A stretch of 64,000 nucleotides of DNA, from the NCBI GenBank assembly GCA_014208095.1, contig JACHMT010000003.1:434001-498000 (forward strand). The letters run 5' to 3'. Of the stretch, positions 15,001 through 27,000 are shown one piece after another. Under the pieces are notes generated by a model. The model made no database searches, was not told the origin of the DNA, and worked only from the letters and a program-made list of their open reading frames with translations. The translations under genes were made by a program, and so were the position numbers. Source of the DNA: Actinospineispora eucalypti. GTDB lineage: Bacteria; Actinomycetota; Actinomycetes; Mycobacteriales; Pseudonocardiaceae. Position 1 is the stretch's first letter, and every line of letters starts with the position of its first letter.

Positions 15001-18000
15001 CCGTGAGCAGGACGGTCCGCACCGGTGGGCCGCGGGGCTGGTGGGGGGTCCACCTCGGGCGCAGCGCCGCCGTGACCAGGGCCGCCGCGAGGAGACCGGG
15101 AACGAGCACGGGCGCGGCCAGTGGCAGGCCGGCGAGCGCCAGTCCGCCACCGGCCGCGGCCGCCGTCGCACCGGTGAACGCCGCGGCGGCCGGCCAGATC
15201 CGACGCGGCCCGTCCGACCTGCCCTTGCCGCCGCGCTTCGCCGCCTTGCCGGTATCGCCGGTGGCGGGGGTTTCCGGCTTCGGGTCGCCGTGCCGCTCGC
15301 GGACCCGGGCGTCCAGCAGCATCAGCGCGGTGGTCTGCCAGGTGGGGCGGGCGATCGGGATTCCGACCGGATCCACCCCGGCGAACGCGGCCAGGGTGGC
15401 GAGGCCCGCCGTGTTGGGCAGGTCCAGGCCCCGGGCCAGGATGGCCGTCCGCGTCACGCCGGCGGCCGCGCGCAGCCGGTCCAGCAGCTCGCGGGTGATC
15501 GGCTCGTCGGCGGCGGGGACCGGTTCGCCGGCGGCCAGCGCGAGCGCGGTGGCCAGCTCCCGGTGACCCCACTCGTCGGCGGCGGCCAGGTTGACCCGGT
15601 GCGCGAGCTCCTCGCCGACCGGGCCCACCCACTCCGGCTTCTCCCGCGCCGCGATCAGCCGGCCCAGCGCCCGGATCTGGCCCCGCGACAGCCCGATGGC
15701 GCGGAGATGGTCGCGGTGGTTGGCGACGAGCTCGGCCAGCCTGGTGACCGAGGTGATCCCCGCGCCGACCAGCCGCTGGTAGACCGCCTCGGGCAGGTCC
15801 AGCTCCTCGATGCGGTCCGCCCGGTTCCAGAACAGCGCCCGCTCCACCGGATGCGCCTGCTCCTCGAGCGCGCGCAGCCGCTCGCGCATCTGGAACAGGG
15901 TCCCGGTCCCGGCCTGGGCGCGGGCGTCCCGCTCGGTGCGCACGCCCCGGCCGGTCTCGGTGCGCCAGGCCAGCTGGTCCACCCGGCTGATGCGGGTGAG
16001 CTTCTCGGCAATCACGCCCAGGAACCAGTCCACCTCGTGCGCCTCGACGTGGCCGGGGCCGATGAAGTTGAGCTGGGCGGCGATCTGGTTGCGGGTGTCG
16101 CCCCGGGTCCAGCCGAGGAGTACGACCAGCTCCCTCGGGCTCAGGCTGGCCAGCCGCAGCCACTCCGCCGGGGTCTTGTGAGTGACGGGCGGGGCGTCGG
16201 GGGCGAAGGGCAGCTCCTGTGCCGCCGCCAGCAGGGCAGCCAGGGTGCCGGCGTCCATGCCTTGCCGGGTGACCAGGTCGTCGGGGTCCATGCCCAGCCG
16301 CTCGGCCAGCCCCGCGACGTCCAGCGCCACCGGCGGGGTGATCGGGGCCCCGAGCTTGCCGACGTTCTCCAGCAGCTCCTCGGGCGTCATCTCCAGCCGG
16401 TCGGCCATCTCGGCGAGATCCCGCCACGGCTGCCTGGCCAGATCGAACGGGTTGACGCCCAGCATGAGAGCCAGCTCGTCGACGTCCATGCCGAGCACGC
16501 GGGCCAGCCGGACGGCGTTCACCTTCGGCCTGCTGAGCAACTCGCTGATCTTGGCGGCCAGCTGCTCGGCGTCCAGCTGCACCCGGCCGGTCGTCGTGAC
16601 GGCGTCGGTGCCGAGTGCGGCGGCCAGCTCCTCGGGGTCGACGCCCAGCTTGGCGGCCAGCCAGCCCAGGTCCAGCCGCATCCGCTCGACCAGCTGGTTG
16701 GTCTGGTCGAACCCCTTGCCGGCCTGGGTCATGGCGGCGCGCAGCTCGCGGAGCTGCTCCAGGGTGTAGTACTTCGGCCGCAGCTCGCGGGCGGTGGCCG
16801 GGATCAGCGCGGCCACCCGGGCGGCGGCCCGGCCGTCGGCGGCGTTGGTCGGCTGTTCCACCGGGCGGGTGACCAGCTTGCGCAGCCGCTGGTTCTGCTC
16901 GTCGGTCAGCCACGGCACGTTGCGCCCGGCCCGGGCCATGGCCAGCGCGTGCAGGTCCAGGTTGACGAGGTTGGTCGTGGTCAGTGTCGGCACGGTGCGC
17001 GCCGGCCCGGGAGCATCGCGGCCCTTCTCGGCGTCCTTACCGGCCTCTCCGTCGGTCTTGCCGTCCTTGCCGGTCTTGGCGTTCGAGCTGCTCTGCCGGT
17101 TGTCCTCCAGCAGCAGGTTGAGCAGCTCGGCGTCCTCGCCGGTCATCGGCGTCGGCGTCTCGGTCCGGCGCTTGGTGCCGCCGGAAATGTCGATCTTCGG
17201 CGCGGCGGGCTCATCGATCACCCGCACGTTGTCCATGTCGGTGCGGCGTAGCGGCTCGTCCTTGAGCGAGCGCAGCACCCAGGTGACGCCGTTCTGGCCC
17301 TGGCGCCCGGAACGGGCACGGCCCTGGTCCTCGTTGCGGGCGATGGGGTCCGAGCCGAGCTGGATGGTGTGCAGCCCGCCGCCGGCGACGTCGAGCTCCT
17401 TCTGTATCTGCCGGACCTTGTCCTGGGCCTCCGCCAGCAGCCCGGCACGGGCCTCGTCGTACTCCTTGGTGCCCTCGCGGAGGTCGGGCCGCTCCTTGAG
17501 CAGCTGGGGCATCAGCTCCTCGTCGACGATCTGTTCCGCGACCCGTTCGGGGTCACCGCCGAGCTTGGGGTCCTGGCCGCGCAACCGCAGGCTGGTCACC
17601 ACGATCGCGCCGCGCCTCGCGGCGTTGGCGATGATCTCCGGCCCGTTGTGGAAGAAGTCCTTCGCGGTCACCAACTCGACGTCGTGGCCGCGGTCGCGCA
17701 AGATCTGCGCGAAGTCAATGGCCTGCTGGTCGGTCTGTGCCCCGACCAGCACCGGGTAGCTGTCACCGTCCCCGGACGGGACATGGTCGGGGTTCTCGAG
17801 CATCTTCAGGTAGTCGTCGCTGCTGATCTCGCCGTTGTGCGCCCGCTCGACGAGCTCCACGGCGAAGGCGTCGCGCTCTTCGGGAGTCTTGAAGCTGGCC
17901 TCGAAGTCCTTGGCGTTGCGAGCGTGCTCCGGCGGGACGTACACAACGTCCTTGCCCTGCTCCTTGAACCGGGTCGCGGCGAAGGCGTCGATGGTGCCGG

Positions 18001-21000
18001 TGGACCCGGCCGTCCAGGAGCCTTCTTCGAGCTCCTTGAGGGTCAGCGTGTCGATGGTCCTGGTGGGTCGCCCGACGCCCAACCCGCCGCGGGTGGCGTA
18101 CTCCAGGGCTTCCATGCGGCCGCCATCGAGGCGGTGCAGCAGCCGTGGCTCACCGGTGGCCCGGTCGATCAGGAAGACGCCCCACTCGGACTGCCCGTCC
18201 GCGGTGAGGATCTCGTCGACGAACTGTTCGTTCTTGATGAACCGCTGGTATCGGGGGTCGGCGAACAAGGCGGCCTCGACCCAGCCCCGCATCGCCGGGT
18301 CGGCCTCGACGTCCAGACCGGCCTTGCGCAGCCTGATGATCCCGGCCTCGGTCAGCTCGGTGTGTTGGCCCTCAATCCGGAAGTCCCCGCCCAGGGCCTC
18401 GTCGGTGACCGGGCGCAGCTTCGCTTCCTCGATGGCCTCCTCGGCCAGGCGCAGCTCGCGCACCGGCTCCTCGTCGCCGGTGGGGCGGGCCAGCCGCTCG
18501 CGGTCCCCGGCCCGGTCGACGCCGGTGAGGTCCCACTCGGCGTGCACGATTCCGTCCGGCTGCCGCCAGCCTTCCGGCTGGCCGTTGCGGGCGTTCAGCT
18601 TGGCGAAACCGGCGACATGCTTGGCGGAGGTCAGGACCTGGGCGCCCGCGACCTTTTCCGCCAGGGTCCGAGGAGACATGCCGTCGAGCAGGAGCTCGGA
18701 CTTCACCCCGAAGAAGTCGGACAGCTTCTGGAGGCCGCGGAACGACTGACTGGCCAGCGCCTCGCCGGGGTTGGTGATGAGGACCTTCTCGCCGAACAAC
18801 ACCGCGGGCAGGATGGCGGCCAGGTCGTCGGCCCATGTCTTACCCTCACCGCTGCGCAGCTCGCCGGCCGCGTGGCGTTCCCCAGCCATGGCGACGACCA
18901 GCATGTGCTGGCCATCGGTGAGCCGCTGACCCGGCTGGAGCAGCTCCACCGCGCGCAGCGCGTAGGAGCCCAGGCCCGACCCCTTGGCGACCGCCTCGTC
19001 GCGGGAGATCAAACCGGCGTCCCACAGCTCGCGCAGCTCGTTGACCGCGGCTCTGAACTCGGCGTCGGTGGTGATGCTGTCTTCGAGCGCCTTGGCCATC
19101 GCGGCGACACGATCGCCGAACTCATGCCTGGTCTGGGCCCACTGTTCGGGCCGGTCCAGGGCTACGACCTCGTAGATCCCAGGTGCGATCTCCTTCGCGC
19201 GCTCGCCCGGCGAGCGCCTGATCGGCTTGCCGTGCTCCGCGCCGACGAACTCGCCGACGTGATCGGCCATGTTCGGCGCGTTCGGGTTCTTGCCGGCGCC
19301 GATCTCGGTAAAGCCCTTGGTGCCCTTCGGGGCCTTGCCCGTGGTCTTGCCGCCGCCCTTGAGGAACTCGGCCTTCCCGGTCTCCGGGTTGTGCCACGCG
19401 GCCATCACGTGGCCGCCGTTCTCGCGGGTCCCCCCGATCCATACGACGAACTTGGTGCCGGGTGCCGAATTCTCGATCCGCTGCTTGACCTCGGAGCGGT
19501 TGGCGAGGTCGGTGTAGCCGTCGAGCTCGTTGTCGACGTATTCCTGCAGCCTGGAGGTCTCGTGGTCCTCAGGCTCCGCCTTGCGCACCTTGCTCGTGTC
19601 GACGTTCCGCGGGTCGGTCTCCTTCACCTGTGCGCAGGTGACCGGACCGCAGTTGTCATCCGGACCGAAGGGGTCCTTCTTGGTGCCGCCGGACTCCTCG
19701 TCCGGACGGTTAACAGGTGTTTCCTTGCTGCCTGCTCCTGGCTGGGCCTCCTTGGCCGTGGGGTTGGACGGGTCGGTGCTCGTTCCTGGCTGGGTCTCCT
19801 TCGTCGAAGGCGTGGGGGTGGTGGTCCTGTCGCCCGGGGGTCCGTGCTTGGGGGCGTTCACCAGGGGGTCTACTGGGTCGACTTCGCTCGTGCTGGGCTT
19901 CTTGGAGGTACCGGACGGTTGGCCGATGCCGTGCTGGCCACCCGGGTTGTCGACGGCCACCGTGCCGCCGTCGCCGCCGGAGCCACCGCCGCCGCTGACG
20001 CGCTGGCCGCCCGGGTTGCTCGGGTTGCTCGGGACCGCCGGGTCGGGGCTCGGACCGCTCGGCAGGTCGCCGCCGCCGTCGCCGGTCGACCGGACCTTCC
20101 CGGTGCCGGAGGAACCGGAGCTCGAGCCGGCGGGCAGCACGTCACTCGAGGCGCCCGATGTACCGGCGGGGCTCGGGCCGCTGACCGGGGCCGGGCCACC
20201 AGGGCTACCGGTGCCGGTACCCGGGCCAGTGCCAGTCCCCGGACCGGTGCCAGTACTGGTGCCCGGGCCGCCGGTTCCGGTCCCGTTCCCGCCGGTTCCA
20301 GTTCCGTTCCCGCCGGTGCCTGTCCCGGTGCCTGTCCCTGTCCCTGTGTGAGTGCCGGTTCCGGACCCGCCGGTGCCAGTGCCGGTGCCAGTGCCGGTGC
20401 CAGTGCCGCCGGTGCCCGAGCCGTTGCCGGTGGGGATGACCACGAAGCTCGGCTTCCCGTCGGGGCCGGTGCTGGCCTTGACGGTGTAGGTGGTCCCGTT
20501 GCCGCCGACCACCGGAGCCTGGCCGGAGACGCCGCCGGTCACGGGGGCCGAGCTCCCGTCACCGCGGGTGAGGATCACGTGGGTCGGGGTGCCGTCGGAG
20601 TCGGTGACGAGCCGCGCGTCGACCGGGACCTCACGCGGCGGCCCCACCTCGAACAATCGCGGGTTCTCCGGGATCGGACTGCTCGGAGCGTCCTTGATCT
20701 CCCGGGTCACACCCTGCCGGTCCACCTCGAACAGCCGTGGGTTCTCGGGTATCTGGCCGGTGGGGGCGTCCTTGATCTCCTGGATCACACCCTGCCGGTC
20801 CGCCACGAACAGCCGTGGGTTCTCGGGTATCTGGCCGGTGGGGGCGTCCTTGATCTCCCGGGCCACCCCCTGCCCGTCCACCTCGAACAGCCGTCGGTTC
20901 TCCGGTATCTGGCCGCTCGGCGCGTCCTTGATCTCCCGGACTTCGCCGGGCTCGGTAGTGCGGAGGCCGCCGCCGAGGTCTTCGAGGATGGTGATCCGGG

Positions 21001-24000
21001 GCGGTAGGGAGGCCAGGTTGGTGGTCCTTCCGCCGGAGAGGACCAGGGCTTGCATCTTCGCACCGAGGTTCCGGTGCGGTGCGTAGCGGTTCACCAGGTG
21101 CTGTGAGGCCAGGGGCATACCTAGCAAGCCCCAGCCCATCATGATCTGGCCGAACTCGTTCCAGTCCCAGGGCTTCTTGTTGCCATTGGCGTCCGCGACG
21201 TTCGTGTCCCAGATGTACTTGCCGGTGGCGTAGCCGTTGAGATACACGAAGTCGGCGAGGATGGCCCGGTTGGTCCACATCAGGGTCGGGGAAGAGGCCA
21301 GCTTGAGCGCGTTGGCCGCCTCGCTGGCGGCGATGCCCGCCTTGGTGGCGGCGAGGGCTTCCTCTCCGGCTAGGGCGGCCTTGCTTCCGGCGCTGGCGGC
21401 TCTGGTCGCGGTGATGCCCGCCTTGGTGATGGCGCCGGCGGCGCCGAGGGTGACCATGGAGACCACGTTCCCGGCGATGGAGAGCCCGGCGTTGACCCAG
21501 TCCATGGTGGTGATTTCCTGACCATGGTTGGCCATGTTGCTGAGGTGGCTTATCTCCTGGGCGGTCGAGACCGTGGCGGCGGCGCCCATCATCCCGATGC
21601 CGATCCCGGTGAGGACTTCACCGCCGAACGGGAGGGTCAGCAGTCCGCCGAGGGCCATGGTCCCGCCGAGGACCCAGCCGCCGTTCCTGTCCCACCAGTT
21701 CGGTGCCCTGGCCCCGCCGCCTATGTAGGGATCGTCGATGCGGCTGGTGGCGTTGCTCGTGGTCCAGTTGTTGTTCGTGGAGATCTGGGTATCCGGGGTG
21801 AGGTATTTGTTGTTGTCGTGGAAGTCCTTGAAACTGTCGTAGCGCATTCCCTCCTGGTCGAAGATCTTGTCGTACCACCCGGGTTCGGGCTGGTCACCGA
21901 TCATGCAGACGGTGTCCTGGCAGGGCGTGTCCTTCTGTTGGAAGGATTCGGTGAAGGTCCAGGACGGAACGACCTGGCCGTCCTTGTTGACGACCATCAT
22001 TCCGTTGGCTGAGACGACACCGTCGCCCTTGTTGTCCTTTCTGTATTCCTCGATCGCCTCGCGGGCTTTCTTGCCGCCGAGCTTTTCGACTTCGTCGAGG
22101 CTGAGCTTGCCGGCGTCCTTGATCCCCACTGCGTCGAGGTACTGCTTGTACACCCCCGGCTCGTCGACGATGCCCTGGGCGGCGAGCTCGGCGCGGCGGT
22201 CCGCCGCGGTCGCGCCGGGGGTGATCGGGTCGCCCATTTCGTCGAGCAGCAGGCCGCCCTGGTCGAGGGCCTTGGCCAGCGTCGGGTTCTTCGCGGCGTT
22301 GGCGTCCTGGGCGGGGTCGAAGAATGCCGAGCGGGCCGCCATGTACAGGTCGGGGTGCCCGGAGGACGGCAGCGGCATGCCGCCGGCGAGCGGGGTGTTC
22401 GGGTCACGTGAGCCCTGGTCGCGGGCGATGGTGTTGTAGTTGAGCTCCGCCAGGCCGGCCAGCGGGTGGTAGACGTCGCGGGCCAGGTCCTTCTGGTACT
22501 TGCTGTCCGACTTGTCCATCTGGTCGGCCAGGGCGTTGGTGTCGTTCAGGAAGTCCTTCCACTCGGTGAGCCGGTTGGCCAGGTTGGTGTCCCCGGCCTC
22601 CTTGGCCGCGAGGATGTCGTCCTTGCGCTGGTCCTCCGGCGACATGGTGATCTTGCCGGGCAGGTCCTTGGTCAGGTTCTTGATGTTGGTCTGGACTGCC
22701 TCGATCGCGGACTTCTTGTCCTTGATCTTCCCGCTCCAGGCATTCATATCGTCGGCCTGCGCCTTGGTGGCGCCGCCGGCCGCGGTCAGCGCGTCGTTCT
22801 GGGCGTTCCACTCGGCGGCCTCCTGGCCCAGTGCCCGGGACTCGGGCAGCAGGCTCATGTTGACGACCGTCGCCGCGCTGGCCTTTGCCTTCTGGTCGAG
22901 GGTGAGCTCTACTCCCTTGCCGGTCTTCGGGTCGATGCCGTACTGGGGGAGCTTGCTCTCGTAGAACTCCTTCTGGGCCTGCTGGAGGGACTCGCCAGGG
23001 GTCTTGCCGACCAGCTCGGGGTCCTTGCCCAGCTGCTGGTCGTCGGCGCCGGTGGCCTGCTGGTAGCTCAGCCCGGCGATGCCGTCGACGATGCCGCGAG
23101 CGTTGGCATACTCCTGGTCCATCGCCAACGCCTGCTTGATGACCTTCAGGTGCGGCTGCAGCTCGTCGTAGGACAGCTTGCCCTGGTTGTACTGCTTCTG
23201 CGCCGCCACCGCGTCCTGGAGCCCGGGCAGCTGCTTCTCCAGCTCCGCGCTGCGCCGCTGCAGGGTGTCCAGCGCGCCGGCGACCTTGATGACGGCCAGG
23301 TCCTTCTGCCCCTGGGGCAGCTCGGGCAGGTTGTCGACGTACTGCGAGTAGTAGTGGGTGCCGTTCTTCTGGTCGTACTCCTGGAGCAGCTTCTCGCCGG
23401 CCGCGTCCAGCGGCGGGAGCGGGTCGCCGGGCTTGACCCCGAGCGGGGCGAGCGCGTCGTAGATGTTCTTGTCGATCGGGGTGTCCTGGCCCGGCCGCTT
23501 GTATGTGGGGTCGATGCCGGCGAACCAGGACGCGTGCGGGTCGCCGAGCCAGCCGAGGTTCTTCAGCCCCTCGCTGGTCTTGCACTCCTTGGGTCCGGCC
23601 TTGCAGCCGAAGCCGCTGTTGCCGGTGATCTCGCCCTTGTCGTTGACGGTGGGGAAGAGCAGGTAGCCGGCGCCGTCGAGGATCTGGCCCTTCACGTTGG
23701 AGCTCTTGCAGTCGTCGCCGGTGCAGACCACGCCGCCGCCGGGGCCGTAGAGCATGCCGATGTGGCAGCCGTTCTTGCCACCGGCGTTGCACTGTGAGGT
23801 GTTGCCGTACGGGTCGATCCACTTCTGTGTCCCGCCACCGATGGACTGGGCCTCCACCACCGCCGCCTCGGTCGGGGTCTGCCCCTTCTTGATCATCGGC
23901 TCGAAGACCTTGCCGACGACGGTCTGCTCGTGGCCCTGTGCCCAGTCCGGACGGGTCAGCGTGCACTTGCCCTCACACCTGATCGAGCCGCCGTTGCCGT

Positions 24001-27000
24001 CGGCGTCCGGCGAGTAGACATCGAGCTGCCCGCCACCGATGACCTGCCCCTCCGCCCACGGCGCACCCCTGGCCACCTGCTCATAGGTCAGCACCAGCCC
24101 CATCGAATCGGGGTTGAAGCCCTGCGCCCGCATCTCGTCCGCGGTATCCGGGTAGATGACCACGGTCTGGCGCTCGTCCTGGGTGATCTTGTAACCGCTG
24201 GGGAACTGGACGAAACCGGTCTGGCCGTAGCCCATCAGGTAGTGGCCGTGGGTCCCGTTGGCGCCGGCGGTGGTGATGGTGGTCCAGTTGTTGTCCTTGG
24301 TCCGAGCGTCGCCCTCGGCGTGGATGACCGTGCCGTCGGCGAGCTTGACCTCGCCCTCGCCGCTGAAGTTGTAGGTGCCGGGGGTCCCGTGCCCGTCGCG
24401 GGCGCTCATCAGCCACGAGCTGTCGGCCACGTCGACGTGGTCGGTGAGCTTCTTGCCGTCCTTGCCCATGGCGATGTTGCCGGCGTCGCCCTTGCAGCCG
24501 CCGTTGCAGCTGAAGGTGAACGGCGAGCCGTCGGTGCCGCCCAGGTTGCCGCCGTTGTGGGCCGGGCCGTTGCTGCCCTCCGGCCGCGAGTCCTTGAAGG
24601 TCATCTCCGAGCTGGTGACGCCGTCGTGCACGGTGCCGTTGCCGAACAGCCACCAGAACCCGTCGCCGCCCTTGCCGTCGGAGGTCAGCCCACAGCCGAC
24701 GTTCGCGGTGCAGGTGGACGGGTCACGGCCGGACCCGGACGGCTGGGTCACCGTCGGGTTGCCCTGCTGGCCCTGACCCGGGAAGGCGATCGTCCCGTCA
24801 CCGCCGCCGTTCGAGTCGCACGCCTTGCCGGTGTTCCCCCCGCACTTGCTCTCTACCAGCTTGCCGTTCGGGTCCTTGGTGAAAACCGTGTAGGAGCCGT
24901 CGCCGTTCTTCTGGAAACCCGTCATCGAGTCGCCGGGGTCGAGCACGTTGTTCAGCGTCTGGGCGTCCCACGGCGTGTAGCCGTACTTCTTGGTGATGCC
25001 CGCCCACTGATCCCCGGTCAGGCCGTTCTTGGCGTTGGACTTGATCGGGTCCATCATCTGGCCGTTGCGGCCCATCAGGGTGATGGTGCCGGCGCCGTCG
25101 TGGGCGAGGTTGCCGAGGTTGCCCAGGCCGTTGCGGCCGGTCAACCAGTTCGAGGTGCCGTCGAGGTCGATCTTGTCGGTGAACTTGCCCTTGCCCACGT
25201 CGTAGTTGCTGAGGCTGCCGTCGCAGCCGCCGTTGCAGGTGAACTCGAACGGCTTGCCCTTGCGGTTCCCGAAGCTGCCCTCGTTGACCGCGCCACCGAC
25301 CACGCCGGAGTTCTTGTAGTGCAGGTCGGACCCGGTCATGCCGTCGTGGACGGTGCCGTCGCCCTTGACCCAGTACTTGCCGTCGCCCTTGCCCTTGTCG
25401 TCGCCGGTCAGGCCGCAGCCCAGGGACATGTCGCAGGTGTGGTTGCCGCCGCTGGGTGCCCCGGTGGGCCGGTTGGACTGGACCCGGCCGTCCTGGGTGA
25501 TGGTGATGTTCGTGCCGCCGCCGCCGGTGAACGTCTCGCCGGGCTTGCACTGGGCGCAGTCGCTCTTGACGACCTTCCCGTCGGGGGTCTTGCTGTAGAT
25601 CGTGTAGCCCTTGTCGTTCTTCACTACCAGGTCGCCGGACTCGCCGTCCTTGAGGCCGTTCATCCAGGCTTCGGGGTCTTGGACCTGGTGGGCGGCGCGG
25701 GCTCGGGCGATGGCGAGCTGCTCGTTGTAGGAGGGGCCGGTCTTGACGAACCCGGTGGCGTGCTCGGCCTCCTTGACGAAGCCGGAGCAGTCGCCGAAGC
25801 AGTCGACCTTGGCGTACCCGGCGCGGGCGTTGGCCTGGGCCTGGACACCGCAGCTGCCGCCGCCCTGCTTGTTGCCGTGGCAGGTGCCCGAGGCGTCGGC
25901 CTTCCAGTAGCCCGACGGCTGGTCGCGATTCTTCTCGCTGGCCTGTACCGAGTCGTAGTCGTGCGCCTCGGCGTGGGCGGAGTAGGTGTTGACGCAGTTC
26001 TTGGCGCCCTTGCACGTCGCCGAGGCCTGCGCCTGGCCGGGGCCGGCGGTGGTGGCGGCCATGACCTGGACGGCGCCGCCGCCGTTGGTGCCTTCCTCGG
26101 AGCCGTGGGCGTAGGCCTTCGCCCAGTTCGGCCCGGCGCTCGAGGAGTCCTTGGCGGTGGCTTCGAACCGGTAGCGGCAGTTGGTGCCCTTGGTGCCCTG
26201 GCAGCTGGCGCTGGCCAGCGCGCTGCCGTCATCCGACGCACCGACCTGGACGCCTCCGGCGCAGCGGCCGTCGGTGGTGGGGGAGCAGTCGGCGGTGGCG
26301 GTGGCGTTGGACTTCTTCGCCTTGGCATCACCCTGCGCGTGGGCGGTGCAACCCTGGGCGCCGCCGCACTGGAACTGCACCTGCGCGGTGTCCGGAGAGG
26401 CGGTGGCCGTGGTGCCGGTGGTGCAACCGGCGCTGCCCTCGCACTTGGTGGTGGTCTTGGCGTTGACCTTCTCGGCGCCGGTGGAGTTGCTGTCGCTGGT
26501 GGCGTGCACCGGGCAGCCGGTGTCGCTGCCGTTGTCGCAGCTGGCAGCGATGTTGGCCGAGGTCGTGCCGAACCGCTGCTGTTCCGGCAGGTTCGGGGCC
26601 GCGGCGGCGGTGCTGACCGAGGCGCGGATGGCAGCCTGGCAGGGGCCGGCGCCGTCACACGCGGTATTGCCCTCACCGTTGCTGGTGGCCTTGAACTTGC
26701 CCTGACCGGCTTGCGCGTGGGCGGTGCCGGTGACCTTGCCGGTGCAGCCGGCGTCGGGGCAGATCAGGTTGGAGCCGGTCTCGGCGGTGCCGGAGAACCC
26801 GGGAACGTTCTTGCCGGTGGGCTTGCCGTCCTTACCGGCCTGCGGCTGGCCGGAGTCGGCCATCAGCATCACGGTGGCGTCGCTGGTGACCACGCACCCG
26901 CCGCTGCCGGCGGTGCAGGTGGCGTCGGTGTGGCTGGTGCCGGGGAGGCCGGTGGTGTCGCCGGTGGTGGTGGCGGTGCAGCCGGGGTCGGCGCAGTGGG

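Noticed and set aside
17225..19170. Housekeeping SecA gene
   Set aside because: The motifs lie within the giant frame, motif II is altered, and the C-terminal SecA regions are absent.
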